Position numbers and translations under genes: made by a program. Shown piece after piece: positions 8,573 to 16,146 of a stretch of DNA of 47,690 nt. A model generated the notes under the pieces. It was not told where the DNA came from. It worked only from the letters and a program-made list of their open reading frames with translations, and ran no database searches. The stretch comes from Phycisphaerae bacterium. GTDB lineage: Bacteria > Planctomycetota > Phycisphaerae > UBA1845. Each line of letters begins with the position of its first letter. Within the stretch, counting starts at the first letter, position 1. The stretch is taken from assembly GCA_029260215.1 (NCBI GenBank), contig JAJDDQ010000042.1, forward strand, positions 1-47,690. Reading direction: 5' to 3'.

Positions 8573-8689
8573 TTAGAACAGCGAAGAAATTCCCGAGCCG
8601 GACAGGCCCAGCAGGTTCAACACGACATCGCCAATGAGTCGAAAAAACAGCGGAATAATCTGCGCGACAAACTGTGCCAAAAAATCCAT
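8573..8689 (-). CDS. 38-residue hydrophobic small protein
   Basis: The minus strand contains ATG...TAA coding for 38 residues: MDFLAQFVAQIIPLFFRLIG, then DVVLNLLGLSGSGISSLF. It is preceded by an excellent Shine-Dalgarno, AAGGAAGG, 6 nt before the ATG. The composition is that of an amphipathic or single-pass membrane peptide, with one Arg in the middle. It lies downstream of sucD (gap 106 nt) and ends directly beside the family B repeat. I do not recognise it. A small membrane regulator, or a toxin-like hydrophobic peptide, is possible. The strong RBS and clean hydrophobic frame are the evidence for coding. Confidence 0.6.
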   Translation of the reverse strand: MDFLAQFVAQIIPLFFRLIGDVVLNLLGLSGSGISSLF

Positions 8690-8795
8690 TTCTTACCTTC
8701 CTTAAATCAACGGGTCTCGATATCCACACAGGTGGCGAGCCAAGTCCGGCATCACCAACCTCCAAATTACAAGACTATTTCCGTAAGGTCGAATT

Positions 8796-9683
8796 CTACG
8801 CCAATCGCTTGGCCATCTCTTCGCCGATCGTCGCGGGAGACTCGGTTACTTTCACGCCGGCTTCACGGAGCGCAGCGATTTTGGACTCAGCCGTGCCTTC
8901 GCCGCCGCTGATGATCGCGCCGGCGTGGCCCATGCGCTTCCCCGGTGGGGCGGTTCGACCGGCGATGAACGCGACGACGGGTTTTGTTACGTTGTCGCGG
9001 ATGAATTCGGCTGCGGCTTCTTCGTCGGTGCCGCCGATTTCGCCAATCATCACAATGCCGTCGGTTTCGTCATCTTCCTGGAACATTTTCAGCAGTTCGA
9101 TGAAATTTAAGCCCTTCACCGGGTCGCCGCCGATGCCCACGCATGTCGATTGGGCGAACCCGCGCGAACTGCACTGCCAGACGGCTTCGTACGTCAGCGT
9201 GCCGCTGCGCGAGATAATGCCCACTGCCTTTCGACCACCTTCGCACGGTGTGTGAATGTAACCGGGCATGATGCCGATCTTGCACTGCCCCGGCGTGATA
9301 ATGCCCGGGCAGTTTCCGCCCAGAAGCAGCGTCCCCGCATCGTCGAGGTACTTGCGCGCCTTGACCATATCGAGCGTCGGCACGCCCTCGGTAATCAGGA
9401 TGACGAACCGCATGCCCGCAGCCGCAGCTTCCATAGCCGCGTCGGCAGCGAACGCCGGCGGTACGAAGACCAGGCTGACGTCCGCACCGGTGGCTTCAAC
9501 CGCCGCCCGGCAGGAATCGAAAATCGGCAGATCGTGCTCGGATTTCGTTCCGCCCTTGCCCGGCGTGACGCCGCCGACCATTTTGGTCCCGTATTCGAGG
9601 CACTGCCCCGTATGAAACGCGCCGGCTTTGCCCGTGATGCCCTGGCAAATGACCTTGGTGTTTTTGTCAACAAGTATGCTCAT
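8796..9683 (-). CDS. sucD: Succinyl-CoA ligase (ADP/GDP-forming), alpha subunit
   Basis: This 295-residue protein is the alpha subunit of succinyl-CoA synthetase, which interconverts succinyl-CoA plus phosphate and NDP with succinate, CoA and NTP in the TCA cycle. The N-terminal CoA-binding domain begins [21 protein letters not shown]. The central CoA ligase signature reads [13 protein letters not shown], and [13 protein letters not shown] follows. The phosphohistidine lies in [22 protein letters not shown] at 9683 has GGGAG 5 nt upstream; an upstream in-frame start at 9707 is less likely. The beta-subunit gene sucC, usually adjacent upstream, is not here: the upstream region is a repeat-rich intergenic stretch. 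Confidence 0.95.
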   Translation of the reverse strand: MSILVDKNTKVICQGITGKAGAFHTGQCLEYGTKMVGGVTPGKGGTKSEHDLPIFDSCRAAVEATGADVSLVFVPPAFAADAAMEAAAAGMRFVILITEGVPTLDMVKARKYLDDAGTLLLGGNCPGIITPGQCKIGIMPGYIHTPCEGGRKAVGIISRSGTLTYEAVWQCSSRGFAQSTCVGIGGDPVKGLNFIELLKMFQEDDETDGIVMIGEIGGTDEEAAAEFIRDNVTKPVVAFIAGRTAPPGKRMGHAGAIISGGEGTAESKIAALREAGVKVTESPATIGEEMAKRLA

Positions 9684-9799
9684 GTAGGCTCCCGCAAACA
9701 GAATCACAACGGCGGCGGAACGGCCAATGCCCGCATCGCTGCACGGAGCGTAGTATCCCCGCGAATTGTGAGATTGTCCACCGCCTCAGCGTGCGGTGT

Positions 9800-9960
9800 G
9801 GCCAGCCGGCCAGCCGGGTGCATCCCAAAATGAGTGGCAATTTGTAGTGTAGCGTGGCATGGTCTACCGGCGTAGACGGTAGGCCGTGGACGTTGCAGAA
9901 CTCCACGGCCTGGCTGCGCCAGACCGTGCCACCCAGAATGGGATGCACCCTGGCCAGCCG
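9800..9960. repeat. Long imperfect inverted repeat (hairpin of about 160 bp)
   Basis: The left arm (GGCCAGCC, GGGTGCATCCCA, GTGGCATGGTCTACC, GGCCGTGGA) is mirrored on the right by TCCACGGCC, AGACCGTGCCACCC, TGGGATGCACCC and TGGCCAGCC. The innermost stem, GGCCGTGGA (9882-9890) with TCCACGGCC (9902-9910), is perfect. No ORF of its own is seen. A miniature non-autonomous element or a REP-like hairpin is possible. Confidence 0.8.
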
Positions 9961-9976
9961 AGTGCGGACATTTTTT

Positions 9977-10055
9977 GTGGCGTGGATTGGTCAGCCCTGC
10001 AAGGGGCAGTGGGTATGACCGTGGCTTGCTGTTCGGCGGACTTTACGATGTCAGA
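9977..10055. repeat. Dispersed repeat, family D (TGGTCAGCCC...GGCGGAC)
   Basis: The block reads GGCGTGG-x-TTGGTCAGCCC, then AAGGGGCAGTG, ACCGTGGCTTGC and TTCGGCGGAC. A second copy with the same word order lies at 25187-25268. It is noncoding and sits in the gap between sucD and the surface-protein remnant. Confidence 0.8.
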
Positions 10056-10087
10056 GGGGGTTCCTTGTGAAAGCTGCGTCCGTCCCC

Positions 10088-10118
10088 AACGAGCCGCGGA
10101 CTTCAGTCCGCGCGGACG
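10088..10118. repeat. Dispersed palindromic repeat, family C (GAGCCGCGGACTTCAGTCCG)
   Basis: Palindrome of CGCGGACT and AGTCCGCG around a short loop, preceded by AAC and followed by CGGACG. Copies are at 13078-13108 (identical over 31 bp), 17853-17883 (compensating changes keep the stem) and, inverted, 41799-41825. Confidence 0.9.
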
Positions 10119-10177
10119 CAGTTTTCCCCGAGAGTGTCCCACCGCAACAAAGGCGCAACGCGCCAAGTGAAACCGCT

Positions 10178-10618
10178 CTACCGGTCAATCGCGTCCTGAA
10201 ACCCCGCAAAGTCGATCAGATCAACATCAAGGTCATACTCAAAATCAAACACCTCGCAGCCATCGGCATACGCCCCCGCATCAGTACCGGTGAAACACGC
10301 TTGAAGGTAGCCCCAGTCAATCAGGTCTAGTTGCCCATCGCAGTCGTAGCTGCCAATCCCGAACTCGTACGCCCCCATATCCACCCGACCACACAACACG
10401 CGGGCATGGCCATCAAGGTCAGTCACACCCGGCTGAAGAAATCCACTCGGATCCCCCGCGTTGATAGCCAGCGAACCAGCCGTCAAACGCAGATCGCCAT
10501 AGTCGTCATCATCCGTCCCCCAAACCCCATCAAGCCCGGGATCGGGGATGCGGACGAAAAAGGGATCGTCACCGATGTTTCCGTCGCCGCTAGGCGCCCG
10601 AAGCCAGTTTGGGAACAC
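10178..10618 (-). pseudogene. 3' remnant of a beta-helix surface protein with dockerin-like tail
   Basis: The 146 residues are the typical C-terminal end of large secreted planctomycete right-handed beta-helix proteins. NIGDDPFFVRIPDPGLDGVWGTDDDDYGDLRL, then AINAGDPSG and VDMGAYEFG, lead into a dockerin-like EF-hand tail (YDCDGQLDLIDWGYLQACFTG, YDLDVDLIDFAGFQDAIDR). The signal peptide and the hundreds of residues of beta-helix expected upstream are absent. The frame instead begins inside the last codons of the DUF2075 gene (overlap 10590-10618). It therefore appears to be a truncated gene, cut at about 10.6 kb. Nothing resembling its 5' part was found within the window. Confidence 0.75.
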
Positions 10619-12590
10619 CGCATCTCATGAGGTATTCGGCTACGCCATCGTATAGCTCCGGACTGCGGGTCTCGTCATTCTGGTCTCCCTCGGGGACCCA
10701 GATAATGAAGCCCTGCCGGGCTCGTGTAAGAAGGACTCGGTACTTGTTGAGCATGTACTGCCGTCGAACCTCACGGCGCACACGATTCCACCGAGTTCCT
10801 GCGAATCGGTGAAAGTTCCAACCGTCTCCTGTTCGACGCAGGTCGGCACCCCAGCAAAGGCACGCCCAATCAAGTTCGAGCCCCTGAACAGCAAACTCCG
10901 TGGCCACAACCTCAAGGAAGCATGAGGATCGAACATCTTCCGAAGGTGCCAGGAACCAATGGACAACGCCGACATCAGAAGTCACGTCCAAACCCAATGC
11001 CTTGAGGCGACGGGCTCCGGAGCTTGCGATGAGCCCTGATCGACGAGAGCCCCGAGTCCGCTCGTTGATCCACGATTTCGCAGCCGCCAATGACCTGGTC
11101 AAAACGATTGGATAGTCGGAGATGTCACTCATGGTCTCGTGAGCCTCCGCCTCTCGTCCATCGACAACCGAATTGACCCAGGCCGCGACACTCTCAGCCT
11201 TGTACGATCGAACAGACACGGCCAAATGCAAATCGGCGTCCTCCGATAGCTCAATGTGGCTTTGTGGGGTGTCAAACAGGGGCTCTCCTGCCGAACTCGT
11301 ACCACCCCGTACTAACTCCGGCGAGATGTAGACTCGCCAATGCGGGTAGCCATCAGAAAGCGTTCGCCCCCACTCCGGTAGGCCCGCTTCACCGTCATGA
11401 ATCTCCTGCCCGCCTCCGATCAGGGTCACGATGACAGCCCAGTCCTCATGTCGATCCATGAACCGCAACATCATGTGCGGTTCCGATTCATTTCTCTTGA
11501 ACTTGCGTTGTTCCTGCTCAACGTTCCATGCTCGTTGAGCTTCATCGAAGAGTACAACATGGTCGGGCGGAGCTTTGTCGGGTTGATCATCAACGTAGGT
11601 TTTGATGAATTCATGGACGTTTTGGACAAACGTCGAGACTCTGCGACGCGATTCGTGAAGCGTCTTGCCTGAGCGAATTGCATGGTCGCGGGCAAGGGCC
11701 TCACGTAGGACCTTTACCAGTGGACCGTTTCCTGAAAGGAATACACCGAGCCCGCCCTCCCTTGTTTGAAGTACCGGATTGTGGACGACATTCAGACCCG
11801 CCAGGGTTTTCCCGGAACCGGGCACGCCCGTTACGAAGCAGATTACCTTCTTGTTCTGCTGTTTTGCCTCCGTGACTGCTCGAATGACGGCATTTGCGGT
11901 CTTCGTCAGATTGGCAACGCCGCCGTGCGAGCGAGAAATCTCTCGCACGTTTTGACCGGCAAACAAACGCTGGGCAGCCTCGATTATGGTAGGCGTTGGA
12001 TCATACACGCTCTTATCCCAGGCTTGCGGGTCAATTGCGCATGCATCCGGCGAGTTGTTCGTTCTGTAGATTTGCATGATGCATTCTGCGGCGGTCATCC
12101 CGTTCGCGAATTGGACGGACAACACGCGATCATGCCCGCCCGGGTTGATCCGAAGATCATCCGACGTTGAACTCGCCTGAATGAGGATGGGAATCAACAT
12201 GCGATCACGGCTCTGGCTATGAAAGTCTCGAAGATCCAAACAATAGTCCTCAACCTGTCTTCGATCAGAAGAGCCAAGAACTTGGTCTCCAGATTTGAAT
12301 TCGAGTACAAAGATCAGATCGTTGGCGAGGAGAAGTGCATCAATTCGTTTCGCTCGTCGAGGGATCGGATATTCAAGAAGTACCGCCCACTCACTCGATT
12401 TCGGAAAAACCTCGAACCAACGTGAGCAACATGCTCGAAGGACAGAGATCTGTTCGGTCCACGCGTCGGTCTGAGCGTGTTTGTGTTCAGCAAACCCCTC
12501 TCCGCTCCCTCCTGCGATGAGGTGACCGAGAACCGTCGCAGGCTTATCGTCATGGAATCCTGGCAAGGAATTTAGATAGTACGCAGGCAT
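10590..12590 (-). CDS. DUF2075-type P-loop helicase/ATPase with PD-(D/E)xK-like N-terminal domain
   Basis: This 666-residue protein has two parts. The N-terminal domain (about 60-165) shows R-x-D84-ALLL then F-V-L-E97-F-K99, the core of PD-(D/E)xK nucleases. The C-terminal part is a DUF2075/SF1-like ATPase: Walker A GVPGSGKT (255-262), Walker B VVLFDEAQRAW (345-355), a late VATEFAVQGLELDWACLCWG motif, and the terminal YRVLLTRARQGFIIWVP box typical of this family. Members occur in defence islands and as solitary genes; an anti-phage role is an inference. ATG at 12590 has AGGA 7 nt upstream. It lies alone and its 3' end runs into the surface-protein remnant, which suggests it arrived by insertion. 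Confidence 0.85.
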   Translation of the reverse strand: MPAYYLNSLPGFHDDKPATVLGHLIAGGSGEGFAEHKHAQTDAWTEQISVLRACCSRWFEVFPKSSEWAVLLEYPIPRRAKRIDALLLANDLIFVLEFKSGDQVLGSSDRRQVEDYCLDLRDFHSQSRDRMLIPILIQASSTSDDLRINPGGHDRVLSVQFANGMTAAECIMQIYRTNNSPDACAIDPQAWDKSVYDPTPTIIEAAQRLFAGQNVREISRSHGGVANLTKTANAVIRAVTEAKQQNKKVICFVTGVPGSGKTLAGLNVVHNPVLQTREGGLGVFLSGNGPLVKVLREALARDHAIRSGKTLHESRRRVSTFVQNVHEFIKTYVDDQPDKAPPDHVVLFDEAQRAWNVEQEQRKFKRNESEPHMMLRFMDRHEDWAVIVTLIGGGQEIHDGEAGLPEWGRTLSDGYPHWRVYISPELVRGGTSSAGEPLFDTPQSHIELSEDADLHLAVSVRSYKAESVAAWVNSVVDGREAEAHETMSDISDYPIVLTRSLAAAKSWINERTRGSRRSGLIASSGARRLKALGLDVTSDVGVVHWFLAPSEDVRSSCFLEVVATEFAVQGLELDWACLCWGADLRRTGDGWNFHRFAGTRWNRVRREVRRQYMLNKYRVLLTRARQGFIIWVPEGDQNDETRSPELYDGVAEYLMRCGVPKLASGA

Positions 12591-12737
12591 GAATTCGTCC
12601 TGTACTCCACTCCGTTTCCGAGCCCAGAATAGTACAGAGTCTTGGCGAGGCCGTCACGATTCGCATTGCGTCATCATTGAGCGTTGGTGAACGAATCAAG
12701 CGGTGATTCAGCCACCTCCAAGTGATGCTTACACTGG

Positions 12738-12761
12738 CGCGGTAACGCGGCAGTTACCGCG
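12738..12761. repeat. Perfect 9-bp hairpin upstream of the DUF2075 gene
   Basis: CGCGGTAAC and GTTACCGCG pair perfectly around the loop GCGGCA. It lies about 150 bp upstream of the DUF2075 start. It could be an operator-like palindrome or a repeat remnant. Confidence 0.6.
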
Positions 12762-13012
12762 TTGGCAAAGCTGCACCATGAGCCGACCGCAAGAAACTGG
12801 ACAATTCGTTGCAGTCGGCTGCAATGCTAGCCCCGATGTTTCTAACACAATGCCGTCGAAAAATTCCACTTGAATTGCGAGCGAAGGCGCGGTCGCCAAA
12901 GCCCAAACAAAGACTTTTGCGTACCAGTCGCATCCCAAGTCGTTTTCGTCAACCGATTTGCATCGTCAGATCGCGGCGTTGCGCGTTAACGTTTTGCGCA
13001 CGTAAAACGAAA

Positions 13013-13036
13013 CACGGGGGCCGAAAGGCCCCCGTG
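13013..13036 (-). terminator. Rho-independent terminator of the PEP-CTERM gene
   Basis: A ten-bp GC-rich stem (CACGGGGGCC with GGCCCCCGTG) closes a four-base loop. Read on the minus strand it is followed by TTTCGTTTT. It lies about 135 bp past the stop of the gene at 13173-13886. Confidence 0.8.
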
Positions 13037-13077
13037 GAAGTCGTCGTAATTCGATTGTTTCCTGGCAAGAAGCCCAC

Positions 13078-13108
13078 AACGAGCCGCGGACTTCAGTCCG
13101 CGCGGACG
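13078..13108. repeat. Dispersed palindromic repeat, family C
   Basis: Identical over 31 bp to the copy at 10088-10118. It lies between the stop of the PEP-CTERM gene and its terminator, so it would be transcribed in the 3' UTR. Confidence 0.9.
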
Positions 13109-13172
13109 TTCCGATGTTCAAGCGTGCATCGCGACCACAAAGACCGCGACAAGCCCGAACGAATCGCCCGCC

Positions 13173-13886
13173 CTAACGCGCGTTCTTGCGACGAAAAACG
13201 AGCGCGAAACCGCCCAGCGCGAGCAACCCCAAAGTCGCCGGCTCGGGAACGATGCTGCCGCCAATGCTGAAGGCTAAGTTCGTCACATCCGAAAACGGGT
13301 TGCCGTTGCCCGGATTGATCGTGCCGTTGGCATCCACCCAGCCCGTCGGCAGACCGAGGCCGCCGCCGGGGTTGTTCCACAGGAAGTTCAGCGAGCCGCC
13401 ACCGTCATTGGAGCCGAGTTGAAACTCCTGCCCGAACGTGCTGATGTCGCCGATGATCTGCGAGCCGAACCAGTAGCTGCCCGGAGAAAGCTCGACCTCG
13501 TTGCCGAGCGCGGTCAGGTCGGCGTCCGCCAACCCGGTGTTTACGTCATAAGCGCCGCCCAAAACGTTCAGTACTTCCGCACCAGGCTGACCGCCGACGT
13601 CGGCCCAGATCGTCCAGCGAATACCGTCCGCATCCAAACCGCTGCCGTTGCCGGTGCTGAAGAACGACGCCAGCGACTCGACATTCCAACCCGGGCCAGC
13701 CGGCACGGTGAAATCGTCCGCGGCGATGATGTTGAAATCAGCGGCGTCGCCGAATTCCTGGGACAGCGCCTGCATGGAAGGGTCGCCGTTGATCGGCAGC
13801 TGTTCATAAAGCGCGGCCCCGGACGCACACGCAACCGATGGAACGACCATTGAAAGCAAGCTCAGACGAAGCGAGAGTGATCGCAT
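13173..13886 (-). CDS. Exported PEP-CTERM sorting domain protein
   Basis: This 237-residue protein has a signal peptide (about 1-23, cut near ACASG). The mature beta-rich region contains ADDFTVPAGPGWNVESLASFF, IRWTIWADVGGQPG and SPGSYWFGSQI, the pattern of choice-of-anchor extracellular domains. It ends with a textbook PEP-CTERM signal: VPEPATLGLLALGGFALVF then RRKNAR. Such proteins are exported, processed by exosortase and retained at the envelope or in exopolysaccharide. The ligand is unknown. The gene is followed by a strong terminator and is probably monocistronic. Confidence 0.9.
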   Translation of the reverse strand: MRSLSLRLSLLSMVVPSVACASGAALYEQLPINGDPSMQALSQEFGDAADFNIIAADDFTVPAGPGWNVESLASFFSTGNGSGLDADGIRWTIWADVGGQPGAEVLNVLGGAYDVNTGLADADLTALGNEVELSPGSYWFGSQIIGDISTFGQEFQLGSNDGGGSLNFLWNNPGGGLGLPTGWVDANGTINPGNGNPFSDVTNLAFSIGGSIVPEPATLGLLALGGFALVFRRKNAR

Positions 13887-14158
13887 TTTCAGACCTCCTC
13901 CTAATTCCGGCGGCGCGTAGGCAAACCGCCATTCTCGTCACGATCCGATCTCAGTCGCGTTTCACCTCGAAACCGACGGATCGCACTCTCTCTCAATCTG
14001 GACACGATAGGCTCGGTGTGATCCCGGCAGACCGTTCCCCCCTCGAAAAATCAATCCTAGCGAACAGGCCGAAGTGATACAAGTGCTGATTTGGAAAGAA
14101 GATAGATCGAAAATCGTAAACTTTTTCCGTCCACACTTGATCCCTGCGCAGCCGAGTC

Positions 14159-14671
14159 TCACCGTCGTTCTCGGGCACCCACGGTTTCGAGCATCTTAGC
14201 CACTCGGGCCTCGACCTGGAGCATGTGCTTGCCCTCAGCCATCTTCACCAAATCGAGCACCTCGGTCACGATCGCGACCTCCTCGACCTGCTCGTCGACA
14301 AACCACTGGACAAAGCTCCGCGTCGCGTAATCGTGTTCCTCATCGGCTTGGCGAGCCAATGCATTGACATCAGCCGTGACCTTCAACTCCTCCGCAAGGG
14401 CAGCCTCAATGACGCTCAGGACGGTATCAAATTCCGACGGAGGCTTCGGAATCCCATCAAGCGTGACTTTGCCACCAACGTCGTGGATGTACTTAACGAT
14501 CCGCATCCCGTGCCCGCGCTCTTCCTGGGCGTGTTGCTCAAACCACTTGGCCAGAACCCGCAAACCCATGCTCTCCAGCGTGCAGGCCATCGACAGGTAG
14601 GTGTGGGCGGCGAAAAACTCGGTGATGACCTGGCGGTTCAACGCCGCGTTCATTTTCTCGGAAATCAGCAT
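14159..14671 (-). CDS. ftnA: Bacterial non-heme ferritin
   Basis: This 170-residue four-helix-bundle protein stores iron as a ferric mineral inside a 24-mer. The ferroxidase ligands are in place: Glu18 (VITEFFAAHTYLSM), Glu51 and His54 (QEERGHGM), Glu94/95 (AEELK) and Gln128 (DEQVEE). Length matches FtnA. There is no heme-binding Met as in bacterioferritin. ATG at 14671 has GGGGAG 7 nt upstream. It is divergent from the anchor-tailed protein gene starting at 14979; the roughly 300 bp between them must hold both promoters, but no Fur box is recognised. Confidence 0.95.
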   Translation of the reverse strand: MLISEKMNAALNRQVITEFFAAHTYLSMACTLESMGLRVLAKWFEQHAQEERGHGMRIVKYIHDVGGKVTLDGIPKPPSEFDTVLSVIEAALAEELKVTADVNALARQADEEHDYATRSFVQWFVDEQVEEVAIVTEVLDLVKMAEGKHMLQVEARVAKMLETVGARERR

Positions 14672-14978
14672 TATTGGCTCCCCAAATGCGTGTTTTTTCG
14701 TGTCTCAGGTAAGCCATTATATCGGTCGGACGGCTGTTCGTCGCCCTCGCGAGGCGGTGCTGCGTGACGCGGACTGGTTTTTATGGGCCGACGGTCAATT
14801 AAGTTCCTGCTTTAACCCGTTGGCGGCTGCGGCTGAGGCGAGAATCTTTGACTTTACGACGGTCAACCGCTACCCTCGGCGGAGTATTCTGTCTCTGGGG
14901 TGACTGTGACGTATTGGCGGGGCAACGATCTTGTTTCGGCCGCCGGTTGGGGTAAGCCAAGCTAGCGAGGATGTGGGA
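14672..14978. promoter_or_regulatory. Divergent intergenic region (ferritin / anchor-tailed protein)
   Basis: This stretch of 307 bp holds no gene. It should contain promoters in both directions. I see no confident operator, repeat or hairpin; GGCGGCTGCGGCTGAGGCG near 14821 is only mildly repetitive. Confidence 0.4.
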
Positions 14979-15818
14979 ATGAATCGCATTATCATGGGAT
15001 CCGCTGTTTTGTTGGTCTCCACCGCGGGGGCTGCGCACGCCGGGGTGGCCAACGTTCAGAACGGAAACGGCGGGAACATCAATCCGAACATCGATGTGAC
15101 ATTTTCCGAGGCGCACAACATCTGGGACTCAGCCGACTTTCCCGGAATCAACCCAGGGGCGCAGGGTTCGAATCGATCGGGCGTTACGTTTCAGAAGACT
15201 TTCGGATCGAGCTATTCGTTCGGACAACAGCACGCGTTGACTTACGCTTATGAGGATGTTTTCACGTCGTTCGACGTCCACGCTGCTTGGCCGTTTGTGA
15301 CGCCCACCTCCGAGCCGAACGTCGGTTCGGGCCTTGGGGTTGTCGAAATGATCGTCAACGACACCGGCGATTTGTGGGGCGGGTATCAGTTCAGCCTGAC
15401 GGGCGCGGATATTTACGTGGACTGTGCGACGCAGACGTGCGAGTTCGCCTCGGAACTGGATATTGTCAGCATTTTCGACTTCGCCAACGATCCGGACTCG
15501 CCGGAGCTGACCATTGGCGACATCGGGTTTTCAACGGCTGAAGACCTTGGCACGGTTGGTCTTGAGGTCAGTATGCTCGCCAACGCCGGTCCCATTGTGA
15601 CGTTGACGTTTGAGAATCCGCTGGCCGCCGGCGCGTCATTCGATCTCGGCTACGTGCTCAACTACCTCGACATCAACACCGGTGGCGGCGTGGTGAGCAG
15701 TTCCTTCTCCCTCTTCCAGCAGCCGCTGCCCGCGAATGTTATTCCCGCACCCGGAGCAGCCGCGTTGGCCATGCTGGGAATCGGTGTCGCCGGCTGGTTC
15801 CGCCGCAAGTTCGACTGA
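14979..15818 (+). CDS. Exported protein with PAPGA-type C-terminal anchor
   Basis: This protein has about 279 residues counted from ATG 14979 (MNRIIMGSAVLLVSTAGAAHAG: a signal peptide with an AHA-G cleavage site). The mature part is beta-rich and acidic, with no recognised enzyme motif; a Cys pair (CATQTC) may form a disulfide. The tail VIPAPGAAALAMLGIGVAGW then FRRKFD has the PEP-CTERM architecture (motif, hydrophobic helix, basic end) but with PAPGA in place of PEP, a variant common in planctomycetes. It is likely a surface or extracellular structural protein. The start is preceded by GCGAGGATGTGGGA. Longer frames from 14931 are not needed. Confidence 0.8.
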   Translation: MNRIIMGSAVLLVSTAGAAHAGVANVQNGNGGNINPNIDVTFSEAHNIWDSADFPGINPGAQGSNRSGVTFQKTFGSSYSFGQQHALTYAYEDVFTSFDVHAAWPFVTPTSEPNVGSGLGVVEMIVNDTGDLWGGYQFSLTGADIYVDCATQTCEFASELDIVSIFDFANDPDSPELTIGDIGFSTAEDLGTVGLEVSMLANAGPIVTLTFENPLAAGASFDLGYVLNYLDINTGGGVVSSSFSLFQQPLPANVIPAPGAAALAMLGIGVAGWFRRKFD

Positions 15819-16146
15819 TGCTGTTGTCACAACTCAATTGATCGGTTGGGTACCCCACGGCTTTAGCCGTGGGGAAGTCCAATCCGAGGGATCATTCGAC
15901 TCTCCCACCTCTGAAAAGGTGGGGCACCCATCCATTGTCTTAGGCTTGATAAAGCACTGGATTCTGCCTGAATACTCTACCATAAGATGGCCTCCCTTAA
16001 TTGCGACAAGGGGGGCGAGGATCTGCCACGCGCGCCATCGTGCGTTGCGTCAAACCTCGCGCCGCTACCGTTTCGCGCGGCTTTCGTGCATAATCCGGCG
16101 AACGAGCAACGGGAATTTTCTCAGACGAATCGCCGGAGAGCACCAC
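15819..16146. other. Intergenic stretch with a family B repeat upstream of ftcd
   Basis: No gene is supported here. The first part carries the repeat at 15841-15946. The rest, up to the RBS GGAG at 16135-16138, must contain the promoter of the formiminotransferase gene. The open frame running through this region from 15736 overlaps the preceding gene and the repeat, so it is not coding. Confidence 0.75.
15841..15946. repeat. Dispersed palindromic repeat, family B
   Basis: Hairpin CCACGGCTTTAGCCGTGG (core of 15853-15874) is followed by a second hairpin, CCACCTCTGAAAAGGTGG, and GCACCC. It matches 8459-8567 in order and spacing. The second stem differs in sequence between the copies but still pairs. 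Confidence 0.85.

Larger units (their letters stand above)
9708..10177. other. Gene-free repeat cluster upstream of sucD
   Basis: This 470-bp gap contains no credible gene. It is filled by the long inverted repeat (9800-9960), a family D repeat (9977-10055) and a family C palindrome (10088-10118). The sucD promoter must lie in its first 90 bases, but no clear boxes are recognised. Confidence 0.8.
12591..13172. other. Gene-free stretch between the DUF2075 gene and the PEP-CTERM gene
   Basis: No convincing gene is present. It holds a 9-bp perfect hairpin at 12738-12761, a strong terminator at 13013-13036 and a family C palindrome at 13078-13108. The short frames here show no domain or RBS. Confidence 0.7.

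Noticed and set aside
12729-12938. 69-codon minus-strand ORF, considered as the lost 5' part of the surface protein
   Set aside because: No beta-helix or dockerin-like sequence and no RBS.
15736-16146. N-terminal extension of the formiminotransferase-cyclodeaminase frame
   Set aside because: It overlaps the preceding gene and a family B repeat; GTG 16147 has a good RBS and starts at the domain.
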